Positions 44,076 to 51,938 of a stretch of DNA of 64,000 bases are shown here, piece by piece. Within the stretch, counting starts at the first letter, position 1; the number at the start of each line of letters is the position of its first letter. The notes below the pieces were generated by a model. That model worked only from the letters and a program-made list of their open reading frames with translations. It had not been told where the DNA came from and made no database searches. Source of the DNA: Mangrovimonas futianensis (GTDB taxonomy: Bacteria > Bacteroidota > Bacteroidia > Flavobacteriales > Flavobacteriaceae); assembly GCF_021245805.1 (NCBI RefSeq), contig NZ_JAJJNF010000001.1, forward strand, positions 496,001-560,000. The letters run 5' to 3'. The position numbers and the translations under genes were made by a program.

Positions 44076-47000
44076 TTATTTTTGAAGACTTTCTATAAAT
44101 CCACTAGGAGTTTGTCCGTAGAACTTCTTAAAGGATGTACTAAAATATTTGGGATTAGAAAACCCAGAGCAATAAGCAACCTCTTTTATGGTCTTTTGTC
44201 CCTCAACCAATAATTTTTTGGCATACTTCAACTTGGTATGGATAATAAAGTCTTGCGGCGATAGATCAACTAGGTTTTTAAGTTTCAGATAGAGGGAGGT
44301 TCTGCTCATTCCAAATTGTTTGGACAAGTCATGAACAGAGAAATCGTTGTTTTCAATATTATCCAAAATGGCTTTCTCCAATCCTCCGAGAAATTCTTGA
44401 TCACTCTTGCTTCGGAATAAAGCCGCATTACCGGCATCTTCTTCCTGAACAAAACGTTGCCTTAAGGTTTTTTGCCATTTAAAGGTATTGATGATTTTGG
44501 CCAATAAGTATTTGACATTGACAGGCTTTTCTATATACTCTGAAATACCGCTTTCAATACTTTCAATCTGCTGAACTGAGTTTTGAAGAACTGTAAGCAT
44601 GAAAATGGGAATGTGATTTAAATTGATGTCCTCTTTCAGCTTCTTAGACATTTCCATACCATCCATTTCAGGCATTATCAAATCTGTAAGAATTAAATCT
44701 GGGAATTGTTGTAAAGCCACTTCTAGACCTTCTGAACCATTACTAGCTTCAAAAATTTGAAAATGCTTTCCTAGGGTTTCAACGAGGATACTTCTCAATT
44801 CATCATTATCCTCAACTATCAAAATTTTATTATCACTAAAATCATCCAGTTCTGAAGGGTCATCCAAATCACTGGGAGATACAGGAACTACGGTTTTCTC
44901 TTTAACCAATTCTTGCTCCCTGAATTTAGATTTCAAGTTAGGTAATTCAACAAAAAATGAGGTTCCTTTATTTTCTTCACTCTCAAAGGTAATAGACCCA
45001 CCAACCTTTTCAATCAGTTTTTTAACCATGACCAAGCCCAAGCCCGTCCCCGGTCTTTGACTATTAATGACATTACGTGCTCGATAGTACCTTTTTAAAA
45101 TATACTTTTGCTGCTCCTTTGGTATTCCAAGTCCATGATCTTCAATTTCAATTCGCAAATCACCAAATCTAGTTGTACTCGTGTATAAATTAATGTTACC
45201 ATCATCAAAGGAATATTTAATTGCATTTGACAACAGGTTTAAAACAATTTTATCAAAGATATCTCTATCAAAAAAGAAAACTTCTTTATCCCATTTATGG
45301 GTTATTTCAAGATTTAAATTTCTTTCACTCGTCAAAGGTTTAAAATCGTCTATTATACCTTTTAAATGGGACTCAACTTTTATAGGCATAATATTTTGAA
45401 CTTCCAGATCACCACTTGTCACTTTGTGAAAGTTCAGCATTTGCTCAAACAAAGAGTTAATTCGTTTTACGGTACGTTTAATTTTAACCTTTGATTCTTC
45501 ATTAGATTTTACATTTTCTGTCATACCATCCAATGAGGACAATAATATTGCTAATGGCGTCTTGATCTCATGTGTAATGTTATTAAAGAAATCAATTTGT
45601 TCATCTGCATGACGTTTATGAACTACAACACTCGTAAAGTGAATTATCAATAGAATAACACCTATTATTAAAAAGGTATAGATAAAAAATGCCTTATTTG
45701 TTGCCCACCAAGGGGACGAAATCTCAACATTTAGGCTTCTCTCATCCCCAAAATTTCCATATTTATCAATAGCCCTTACTCTAAATACATATTTACCAGA
45801 GTTCAAATTGGTATAGGTAGCAAAACCATTGGGACTTGGCTCAGACCAATCTTCTTCAAACCCCTCCAAAAAATAAGAATAAGTCACCTTTGAAGGCGTA
45901 CCATGTGAAACACCTGTAAATTCAATTTCCAAAGAATTCTCATCACTCTCCAAAACAATTTCATCAGTTTCATTAATATGTTTTTCAAGGACATGAGATT
46001 CACCTGGCTTAATTTGTTGATTGAACAATTTAAAACCATCAAAAACAATGGATGGGCTATGGCTTTGACCTTTGATTTTATCAGGGTTAAAAATGGTAAC
46101 CCCATCGACACCTCCAAAAGCAATTAATCCATCTTTCAACCTGGTATAACTCCCATAATTGAACTCTGTTCCAGCCATACCATCTCTTTTGTCATACACC
46201 CTAATAATGGTATCTTTTTCTGAGGTCATAATATGAGCCAATCCTTTGGTGGTACTGGCCCAGACATCATCAACATCCATAGCTATTACCCCTTGTACAA
46301 TATCTGACGGCATTCCAGACTTGACTGTCAATTTTTTAACATCTCTAGAATTTGAATTGAAATAAACCAAACCCGCACCATTGGTTGCAACAATGATCTC
46401 TCCGTTCGATGTTAGATCGATAGCACTAATAGTAGAGTATGCTAAGTTATTGGATTGTGGGCTTAACTCTTCTATTAATTTAAATTCACGTTTTTGGTCA
46501 TTTATTCTATAAATTCCATTTCTTCCAGAGGCCAAAATATCACCATCGGGGGCTAATTGTAAAGATTTAATCGTCTGAATAGGGTATGTTTCAACCCGAT
46601 TGTCTGGTCTTAAAACTGTAAGATCCTCTTCAATACCTGCAAACCATAAGTTACCTACTAAATCCTTGCATATGGCATATATTTTCTTGAGCTTGATATT
46701 GGCATCTCTAGTTTCATTGAAGGGAACAATTTGAAAATTAGAAATATGGATTCTAAAAAGTCCGTTATTATAGGTGCCAGCCCACATATATTCTCCATCG
46801 GCTTCCAAGGATAAGACGATATCCTCTGCTTTTTGTGGGTTAGGGCTTAGATATTTGAAATTCTTCCAACTATTTTTTGCTACATTCCAAACGCTCAGTC
46901 CCTTTTTGGTTCCAAACCAAACATTTCCATTAGAATCTTGAGCTATGGCCCGAGTAAAATCAGTAATCAGCGTATGCTCATTATTTAATTCATGTTGTAT

Positions 47001-47990
47001 TTTAATAAAAGGTAGTTTATTGGAATTATAATAATTGACTCCCCCCCCATAGGTTGCAATCCACAGAATTCCCTCATTACCCATTTCTATATCATAAATA
47101 CCATTACTATTGAGAGAATTTTGATCATCTGGGTCATCTATAAAGTGGTCTACAACATTGAAATTCTTGTTCAGCAGATACAGACCATCCCCGTCGGTTG
47201 CCAAAAACAAATTCCCCTTTTTATCTGAAGAGAAATCGGTAATAGGAAATAACCCTAGAAAATCAACATCAACACGTTCAAGCTCCTCCTTTTCAACATT
47301 TAAGGTAAATAGCTCTCCATTTTTTGAACCAACTAGAATTTCATTATTTATTTTATGAATCACATTGATACTAGAAACAGTACCTTTAATAAAATGTGAC
47401 TTTTGATTATTTATTTGATAGGCATATAAGCCCTTCCCAGTTCCTAAATAGAGTGTATTCCCTTCTTGATAGATATTTTGAACTACAAGATTTCCAATAA
47501 TTCTTTCTAAACCATTAGAATGTTTTTCTGGTTGAAACTTCCATAAACCATTAAAAGCTCCAATCCAAATATTTCCATTTCCGTCTTCCGTTATTTTATT
47601 TACTAATGACGGATTGATATCATCTGCACTCCCAATAAGATCAAACTTATCAAAGTTTTTATTATACAAGCAAATCCCATTCTCCATACCAACCCAGACC
47701 CTTTGTTTGGAGTCAATAAAAACTTCAGTAGTCCTATTACTTATATTCTCAGGAAGCCCATCATAGGTGTCATAAATTTTAAAAAACCTTGAGTTATGTT
47801 TTAGGACACCCTCTTCTGACGCTATCCACACATTACCGATGCTATCCTGTTCTATGTCATAGGTAATACTTTGTGTGGAAACGTTATCCCCTGTTAGCTG
47901 TTTGAATTCAATTGAAGACTGTGCATAGATCCCAATAAAATTGAATAACAGAACGATTGTAAAAAAACGTTTATATAAAGACATGAACAA
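44076..47990 (-). CDS. Hybrid two-component system regulator (HTCS)
   Basis: This 1304-residue one-piece sensor-regulator has a signal sequence (FTIVLLFNFIGIYAQS). A large periplasmic part of Reg_prop repeats (about 30-690) follows, then a Y_Y_Y domain ending near 755. One membrane helix is at about 765-785 (FFIYTFLIIGVILLI). Cytoplasmic parts are HisKA with His807 (NITHEIKTP), HATPase (DHGLGIPKEQQ, GTGLGLVMVKK), a receiver with Asp1103 (LILTDLIMPEMDG) and a C-terminal AraC helix-turn-helix (ISEVAYCSGF-like: IKEVAYCSGFSNPKYFST). It senses an oligosaccharide and activates the polysaccharide genes. A run of eight G (47041-47048, coding strand) lies in the periplasmic part. Confidence 0.95.
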   Translation of the reverse strand: MFMSLYKRFFTIVLLFNFIGIYAQSSIEFKQLTGDNVSTQSITYDIEQDSIGNVWIASEEGVLKHNSRFFKIYDTYDGLPENISNRTTEVFIDSKQRVWVGMENGICLYNKNFDKFDLIGSADDINPSLVNKITEDGNGNIWIGAFNGLWKFQPEKHSNGLERIIGNLVVQNIYQEGNTLYLGTGKGLYAYQINNQKSHFIKGTVSSINVIHKINNEILVGSKNGELFTLNVEKEELERVDVDFLGLFPITDFSSDKKGNLFLATDGDGLYLLNKNFNVVDHFIDDPDDQNSLNSNGIYDIEMGNEGILWIATYGGGVNYYNSNKLPFIKIQHELNNEHTLITDFTRAIAQDSNGNVWFGTKKGLSVWNVAKNSWKNFKYLSPNPQKAEDIVLSLEADGEYMWAGTYNNGLFRIHISNFQIVPFNETRDANIKLKKIYAICKDLVGNLWFAGIEEDLTVLRPDNRVETYPIQTIKSLQLAPDGDILASGRNGIYRINDQKREFKLIEELSPQSNNLAYSTISAIDLTSNGEIIVATNGAGLVYFNSNSRDVKKLTVKSGMPSDIVQGVIAMDVDDVWASTTKGLAHIMTSEKDTIIRVYDKRDGMAGTEFNYGSYTRLKDGLIAFGGVDGVTIFNPDKIKGQSHSPSIVFDGFKLFNQQIKPGESHVLEKHINETDEIVLESDENSLEIEFTGVSHGTPSKVTYSYFLEGFEEDWSEPSPNGFATYTNLNSGKYVFRVRAIDKYGNFGDERSLNVEISSPWWATNKAFFIYTFLIIGVILLIIHFTSVVVHKRHADEQIDFFNNITHEIKTPLAILLSSLDGMTENVKSNEESKVKIKRTVKRINSLFEQMLNFHKVTSGDLEVQNIMPIKVESHLKGIIDDFKPLTSERNLNLEITHKWDKEVFFFDRDIFDKIVLNLLSNAIKYSFDDGNINLYTSTTRFGDLRIEIEDHGLGIPKEQQKYILKRYYRARNVINSQRPGTGLGLVMVKKLIEKVGGSITFESEENKGTSFFVELPNLKSKFREQELVKEKTVVPVSPSDLDDPSELDDFSDNKILIVEDNDELRSILVETLGKHFQIFEASNGSEGLEVALQQFPDLILTDLIMPEMDGMEMSKKLKEDINLNHIPIFMLTVLQNSVQQIESIESGISEYIEKPVNVKYLLAKIINTFKWQKTLRQRFVQEEDAGNAALFRSKSDQEFLGGLEKAILDNIENNDFSVHDLSKQFGMSRTSLYLKLKNLVDLSPQDFIIHTKLKYAKKLLVEGQKTIKEVAYCSGFSNPKYFSTSFKKFYGQTPSGFIESLQK

Positions 47991-48381
47991 AACTAGTAGC
48001 GCTATTAATAGCTATTTATTTATAATTAAAATTTAATTGAGGTAAATATGTGCTCATCAACTAACATCTTAAAAGATGGTATTCTGTTTTTAATAAACTA
48101 TTTATAATCTCAATTTTAATATCTTCTTCCTATGATGAACTAAAAATAACTAAAATTCATTCAAAATTCATGACAATATAACAAATCCATATTTCCAATT
48201 GAGGACTTCTCAATTCCTTTTCAATTAACCTGCAATTGATACCAGATCCATAATTCATATAATTTCAAGCAACAACAATTATAGAATTGAATATTCCAAT
48301 AACTATTAAGAAATTATATGATCAAAGATTTTTTAACGTCGGATACCTCAATAAATTAACGGGCACCCATAGGCGCACCAA

Positions 48382-48445
48382 ATAAGGAAGAAAAAGCTAC
48401 CTTTCAGTAAATTAAAACACAAAAAAAGCCCCAATTTCTTGGAGC
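48382..48445. repeat. Sequence repeated at 12.9 kb (tRNA-downstream homology)
   Basis: The sequence just downstream of tRNA-Asp (AAGGAAGAAAAAGCTACCTTTC then AAAAAAAGCCCCAATTTCTTGGAGCT) has an imperfect counterpart at 12895-12966. The last 26 bases are identical and the earlier part differs by small indels, all in direct orientation. The extent beyond the hairpin suggests homology, not just a common terminator. Confidence 0.5.
48421..48445 (-). terminator. tRNA-Asp terminator
   Basis: The minus strand reads GCTCCAA-GAAA-TTGGGGC followed by a T tract, 13 bases after the tRNA 3' end. The same hairpin occurs at 12949-12966 and, weakened, at 11189-11206. Confidence 0.8.
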
Positions 48446-48458
48446 TTTGTGCATTTTG

Positions 48459-48532
48459 CGGTCTGGACGGGACTCGAACCCGCGACCCCCTGCGTGACAG
48501 GCAGATATTCTAACCAACTGAACTACCAGACC
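48459..48532 (-). tRNA. tRNA-Asp (GTC)
   Basis: On the minus strand this is a complete 74-base tRNA: acceptor GGTCTGG pairing with CCAGACC, D-arm GTTC-AGTTGGTTAGA, anticodon loop CCTGTCACGC with anticodon GTC, T-arm CGGGTTCGAGTCCCG and discriminator G. CCA is not encoded. The promoter lies just upstream. Its 3' end faces the polysaccharide locus, and a decayed copy of that end lies at 11.2 kb. Confidence 0.97.
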
Positions 48533-48550
48533 GTTGCTTTAATGCGGATG

Positions 48551-48580
48551 CAAATATACGTGCCTTTTTTAATAAGTCAA
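48551..48580 (-). promoter_or_regulatory. Promoter of tRNA-Asp
   Basis: On the minus strand TTG (48580-48578), 19 bases and TATATTTG (48558-48551) match the Bacteroidota vegetative consensus exactly, with the start about 20 bases before the tRNA. Confidence 0.75.
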
Positions 48581-48598
48581 ATATTTTTTCAGGTTTTT

Positions 48599-49528
48599 TT
48601 AAATAAATTTTTGCCGCTCTACCATGTAGGTCGTCAAGATATGGTCAAAGGCGTCATTTATATTGGCCTCAACGTACTTTATCTGGTATTGCCCACACTT
48701 CAATTTAACAGCCTGAAAGTACTCTTTTACAGCTTTTTGGTAGCTTTCCTGAATATTCTCCGCATATAAATTGATGTGTTCTCCAGTCTCAACGTCTACA
48801 AATCGTCGGGGAGCGTTGTCAAAATCAAAATCCAATTCTTTTTCCTTGTCAAAAACATGAAACAACACGACTTCGTGCTTATTATACTTCAAATGCCTTA
48901 AGGCTTCAAATAATTTAGTCTGATCTGTTTCGGTTTGAAACATGTCTGTAAAGAAGAAAATCAAGGACCTCCTATGAACTTTTTCAGCAATCTGATGTAG
49001 ATAGGTGAAAGTTTCCGTTTTCTTATTCTCTGGCTTGTTTAACACCATTTGAGTCAATTGATGCAACAACATATGATGGTGTCTATCACTTCCCTTTTCC
49101 GGCGCATAATAATCATAGGCATCACTATAGACACTCAATCCTACAGCATCTCTCTGTTTTTTTAAAATATGCATTAGACTCGCAGCGGCCAAAGCAGAAA
49201 AGCCAATTTTATTCAGCCTATCAATGGAGAAGGAACTCATGTTTGGATAATGCATGGAACTGCTGTTATCGATAATCAAATGACAGCGTAAATTGGTTTC
49301 CTCGTCATAGCGCTTAGTGTACAATTTATCCGTTTTGGCATAGAGCTTCCAATCGATATGTTTGGTACTCTCACCACTGTTATAAATTTTGTGCTCTGCA
49401 AATTCTGCCGAAAAACCATGAAACGGGCTCTTATGCATCCCAGCAATAAACCCTTCCACCACCTGTTTTGCCAACAGCTCTAAATTGGTAAATCCACTTG
49501 TTTTATTAAGCTCCTTGGTTAAATCCAC
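48599..49528 (-). CDS. DUF58 domain protein (MoxR-associated, VWA-like)
   Basis: This 309-residue protein begins with GTG at 49528. It has the DUF58 pattern: FHGFSAEFAEHKIYNSGEST followed by HIDWKLYAKTDKLYTKRYDEE, then a von Willebrand A-like part with LIIDNSSSMHYPN (metal site DNSSS). DUF58 proteins work with MoxR AAA ATPases in chaperone-like systems, usually in operons with VWA proteins. Here it follows the clpP-like gene by four bases; the partner ATPase is not in the window. Confidence 0.85.
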   Translation of the reverse strand: MDLTKELNKTSGFTNLELLAKQVVEGFIAGMHKSPFHGFSAEFAEHKIYNSGESTKHIDWKLYAKTDKLYTKRYDEETNLRCHLIIDNSSSMHYPNMSSFSIDRLNKIGFSALAAASLMHILKKQRDAVGLSVYSDAYDYYAPEKGSDRHHHMLLHQLTQMVLNKPENKKTETFTYLHQIAEKVHRRSLIFFFTDMFQTETDQTKLFEALRHLKYNKHEVVLFHVFDKEKELDFDFDNAPRRFVDVETGEHINLYAENIQESYQKAVKEYFQAVKLKCGQYQIKYVEANINDAFDHILTTYMVERQKFI

Positions 49529-49532
49529 GTGA

Positions 49533-50075
49533 TTAAATTACCGCATCCACAATTCCGTATGCCACAGATTCTTCAGCATCCATCCAATGGTCTCTATTAA
49601 AATCCTTTAAGACCTTTTTATAATCCTGTCCACAGTTATCTGCCAAAATCTTCGCACTTAATTCTTTCGTTTTTAGAATTTCTTGTGCCGTAATTTCAAT
49701 GTCACTGGCTGGTCCTCTAGCCCCTCCACTAGGTTGATGGATCATCACTTTGGCATGTGGCTGGATAAATCGTTTCCCTTTGCCCCCCACAGACAATAGT
49801 ATAGATCCCATTGAAGCTGCCAATCCTGTACAAATTGTAGACACATCACTTTTCAAAGATTGAATGCAATCGTACATAGCAAATCCCGAAGTCACATAGC
49901 CTCCCGGACTGTTAATATAGAGGTGGATGTCTTTGGTTTCCAAGGCATCCAAATATAGCAATCTATCAATGACATGTTTGGCCGAATCATCGTCCACTTG
50001 TCCCCAAAGAAACACTTTGCGTTCCTCTAGTAATTTATGGTCTAATAGGTCTTGGACCTTAGTTGTTTTGCTCAT
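49533..50075 (-). CDS. clpP: ClpP-family serine protease
   Basis: This 180-residue protein has the ClpP fold and complete triad: Ser88 in GLAASMGSIL, His113 in MIHQPSGG and Asp162 in RDHWM. INSPGGYVTSG is the oxyanion-strand block. It is slightly shorter than E. coli ClpP (207 residues) and lacks a long N-terminal propeptide. ClpP forms two heptameric rings and degrades proteins with ClpX or ClpA-type ATPases. Flavobacteria often carry a second ClpP; the ORF here sits apart from clpX, so it may be that second one. Confidence 0.9.
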   Translation of the reverse strand: MSKTTKVQDLLDHKLLEERKVFLWGQVDDDSAKHVIDRLLYLDALETKDIHLYINSPGGYVTSGFAMYDCIQSLKSDVSTICTGLAASMGSILLSVGGKGKRFIQPHAKVMIHQPSGGARGPASDIEITAQEILKTKELSAKILADNCGQDYKKVLKDFNRDHWMDAEESVAYGIVDAVI

Positions 50076-50100
50076 ATGAAATAATTTTACCTAAAAATAA

Positions 50101-50131
50101 AAAAAGGTTTGCAGTAACTGCAAACCTTTTA
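50101..50131. terminator. Bidirectional terminator between trxA and clpP
   Basis: A perfect 13-base-pair hairpin (AAAAGGTTTGCAG, loop TAA, CTGCAAACCTTTT) lies 23 bases past the thioredoxin stop codon and ends its transcript. It is flanked by A and T tracts on both sides, so it could work in both directions. Confidence 0.85.
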
Positions 50132-50152
50132 TCAATACTTTATGTTTTTATC

Positions 50153-50470
50153 TTACAAAAGCGAATCGATAGCTTCACTGTAGGTTCCTTTAGGAGCTAC
50201 ACCAACCTGACGTCCTACCACTTCACCGTTTTGGAATACCAATACGGTTGGAATGTTTCTCACACCGTATTTTGCAGCAAACTCTTGATTGGCATCAACA
50301 TCTACTTTTCCAATTACTGCTTTTCCTTCATATTCCTTACTTAATTCATCTATGATAGGAGCTACCATTCTACAAGGTCCGCACCATGCAGCCCAGAAGT
50401 CAACCATTACTGGTTTGTCGCTTTTTAATACCGTTTCTTCAAACGTTGCATCTGTGATTTCTAATGCCAT
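50153..50470 (-). CDS. trxA: Thioredoxin
   Basis: This 105-residue protein is a classic thioredoxin: VMVDFWAAWCGPCRM with redox cysteines Cys30 and Cys33, the cis-Pro region RNIPTVLVFQNGE and the usual length. It reduces protein disulfides in the cytoplasm. No signal peptide, so not a secreted oxidoreductase. It is monocistronic, with a hairpin terminator just behind and a TAAGTTTG promoter element ahead. Confidence 0.97.
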   Translation of the reverse strand: MALEITDATFEETVLKSDKPVMVDFWAAWCGPCRMVAPIIDELSKEYEGKAVIGKVDVDANQEFAAKYGVRNIPTVLVFQNGEVVGRQVGVAPKGTYSEAIDSLL

Positions 50471-50515
50471 AATATATAATTTAATATGTTCTACTTAACT
50501 CATCTATTAATAATG

Positions 50516-50523
50516 CAAACTTA
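50516..50523 (-). promoter_or_regulatory. -7 element of the trxA promoter
   Basis: The minus strand reads TAAGTTTG, an exact TAnnTTTG match, 46 bases before the trxA start. A TTGG lies only 14 bases upstream, shorter than normal, so the -33 part is uncertain. Confidence 0.45.
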
Positions 50524-50618
50524 GTCAAAAATTCTGCCAAACCTTACAGCCTGACAATTTGTTTTTTTTATGCCGACATTGTTGCAGATTATGCGGTAAT
50601 CTTTTAAAAAACTAATAT

Positions 50619-51920
50619 TTAGTCAAAGGACACCTTATTCGCCAACTGTCTTAAAAGATCCAGATCTTGTGCGTTTTTAATATGACCCGCTACATCATAC
50701 ATCAACTTATCCAATTCTTCTTTTATGGCGTCCTTATGGATTTTAGTTGCGTTTGGATTTGCAACTAGTGTAGCCATCATCATAACCAATTTTTGACTAC
50801 ATGTCATGTCCTCCTTACAGTAAGTTCTATAACTCATCATGATTTGAGACAACAAATCTGAAAAAGACAAGGTTCTTAATTTCACACAGGGATTACCTTC
50901 CTCTTTAAAGATAAAATCACAATCTGCCTCCAGTAATTTTAATGCAAAAAGTTCGGTTAAATAATCTATGGTATTTACTGCTGTTCCGGGATCATTAACT
51001 CCTGGCGACATAGCTCTCACTCCAATCTCAGCAATTTGTTTAAATCCCAACACATAATTCTCGCTGACATTTTCAGTGGATCTATTAAGAAGAATAAAAT
51101 CAAAGACACTATTTAATTCGTCATCAGATAAGGGCTTACTCGATTTAAAAAGCGGCATTCCTTCTCCGACAAAAAAACCCTGATATTGCAACAACTCAAG
51201 TTTAAAATTTTCCTTTTCACAGATATCCAAAAGTCCTTCCTGATTTAATCCTCTAAAGTACCCAAACGTCTTTGCGGAATATGATGTCCAGTTTTCCGAA
51301 TCCGGAAAAGAAACAGCATCCTTTTGGTTGTCAATGATAAACTGAAGCCGCTTACTAGCTTTATTGAAAATACTATCCAAAATACTTTCAACCTGTATGG
51401 ATTTTGAAATCGAATCAATAAAATAAATGAAAAAAAACAGACAGATGATGGTTAAGATAATCCCAATAAGAATGGAAAAACCAGGCAATTGGTATTGATC
51501 TTTTGTTGGCTCAATACCCACCATCACAAAGGTATTATAAAGTAACGTTCCTAAATAAAGACCTAAGATATACTGATGCTTTCGTACCGAAATCAATCCA
51601 GGCAAAACGCGTGGGGAAAAATTACTGGAAGCCTGATTAAGCAATAACATCACCATGGAAAAACTAAACACCATGATGGAAATTATTCCAGCAGACAAAT
51701 AACTCAACAGTGTTGCCGCTGTTTCGTAATTATTGATTATTAAAAAAGGGGCCTTTTCGATTAAATAGGGAGTAATACCCCATTTTTCAGAAAGACCTGC
51801 AAGAACACCTAACAGAAATCCGGCAACTCCCAAGACTCCGGGAATGAAGGCAATGTTATTTGCAATGGTTTTAAAAAAGGTCTTTATTTTCCAAAAACTT
51901 GAAAAATAGGAATTATCCAT
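50619..51920 (-). CDS. DUF2254 membrane protein
   Basis: This 433-residue protein has four or five membrane helices in its first half (about 22-45, 68-100, 110-130, 145-170) and a soluble C-terminal half. SFSMVMLLLNQASSNFSPRVLPG and AMSPGVNDPGTAVNTIDYL are typical DUF2254 blocks. The family is of unknown function; it may be a mechanosensitive or transport-related protein. It follows dnaE by 18 bases but is unrelated, so this is probably a convenience of layout. No signal peptide. Confidence 0.85.
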   Translation of the reverse strand: MDNSYFSSFWKIKTFFKTIANNIAFIPGVLGVAGFLLGVLAGLSEKWGITPYLIEKAPFLIINNYETAATLLSYLSAGIISIMVFSFSMVMLLLNQASSNFSPRVLPGLISVRKHQYILGLYLGTLLYNTFVMVGIEPTKDQYQLPGFSILIGIILTIICLFFFIYFIDSISKSIQVESILDSIFNKASKRLQFIIDNQKDAVSFPDSENWTSYSAKTFGYFRGLNQEGLLDICEKENFKLELLQYQGFFVGEGMPLFKSSKPLSDDELNSVFDFILLNRSTENVSENYVLGFKQIAEIGVRAMSPGVNDPGTAVNTIDYLTELFALKLLEADCDFIFKEEGNPCVKLRTLSFSDLLSQIMMSYRTYCKEDMTCSQKLVMMMATLVANPNATKIHKDAIKEELDKLMYDVAGHIKNAQDLDLLRQLANKVSFD

Positions 51921-51938
51921 AGTTGGTTATTTGACAAA

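Larger units (their letters stand above)
13105..47990 (-). other. Sulfatase-rich polysaccharide utilization locus
   Basis: All genes here are on the minus strand: HTCS, SusC, SusD, GH3, sulfatases at 35114, 33514 and 32019, GH10, an unassigned clan GH-A enzyme, sulfatase, esterase, GH29, sulfatase, GH10, two sulfatases, then Calx-beta lipoprotein, small protein, GH5 and T9SS binding protein. Genes from susC to 18535 lie within 0-90 bases of each other and are one probable operon. The content suggests a sulfated, fucosylated, possibly xylan- or glucan-based algal polysaccharide (inference). Confidence 0.85.
47991..48458. other. Intergenic region between HTCS and tRNA-Asp
   Basis: No gene is seen in these 468 bases. 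They are AT-rich and hold the upstream region of the HTCS gene (no clear TAnnTTTG element found) and, at 48421-48445, the tRNA-Asp terminator. The stretch from about 48380 to 48445 resembles 12895-12966. Confidence 0.5.

Noticed and set aside
11187..48532. A transposase, integrase or CRISPR array in or around the possible island
   Set aside because: No such gene or repeat array was seen on either strand, so only the flanking repeats support an island.
48449..48769. Plus-strand reading frame across the tRNA-Asp
   Set aside because: It overlaps the tRNA and the DUF58 gene on the other strand and has no domain or signal features.
50063..50344. Plus-strand reading frame over the trxA/clpP junction
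   Set aside because: It runs through the terminator and the coding region of trxA on the other strand; a shadow.
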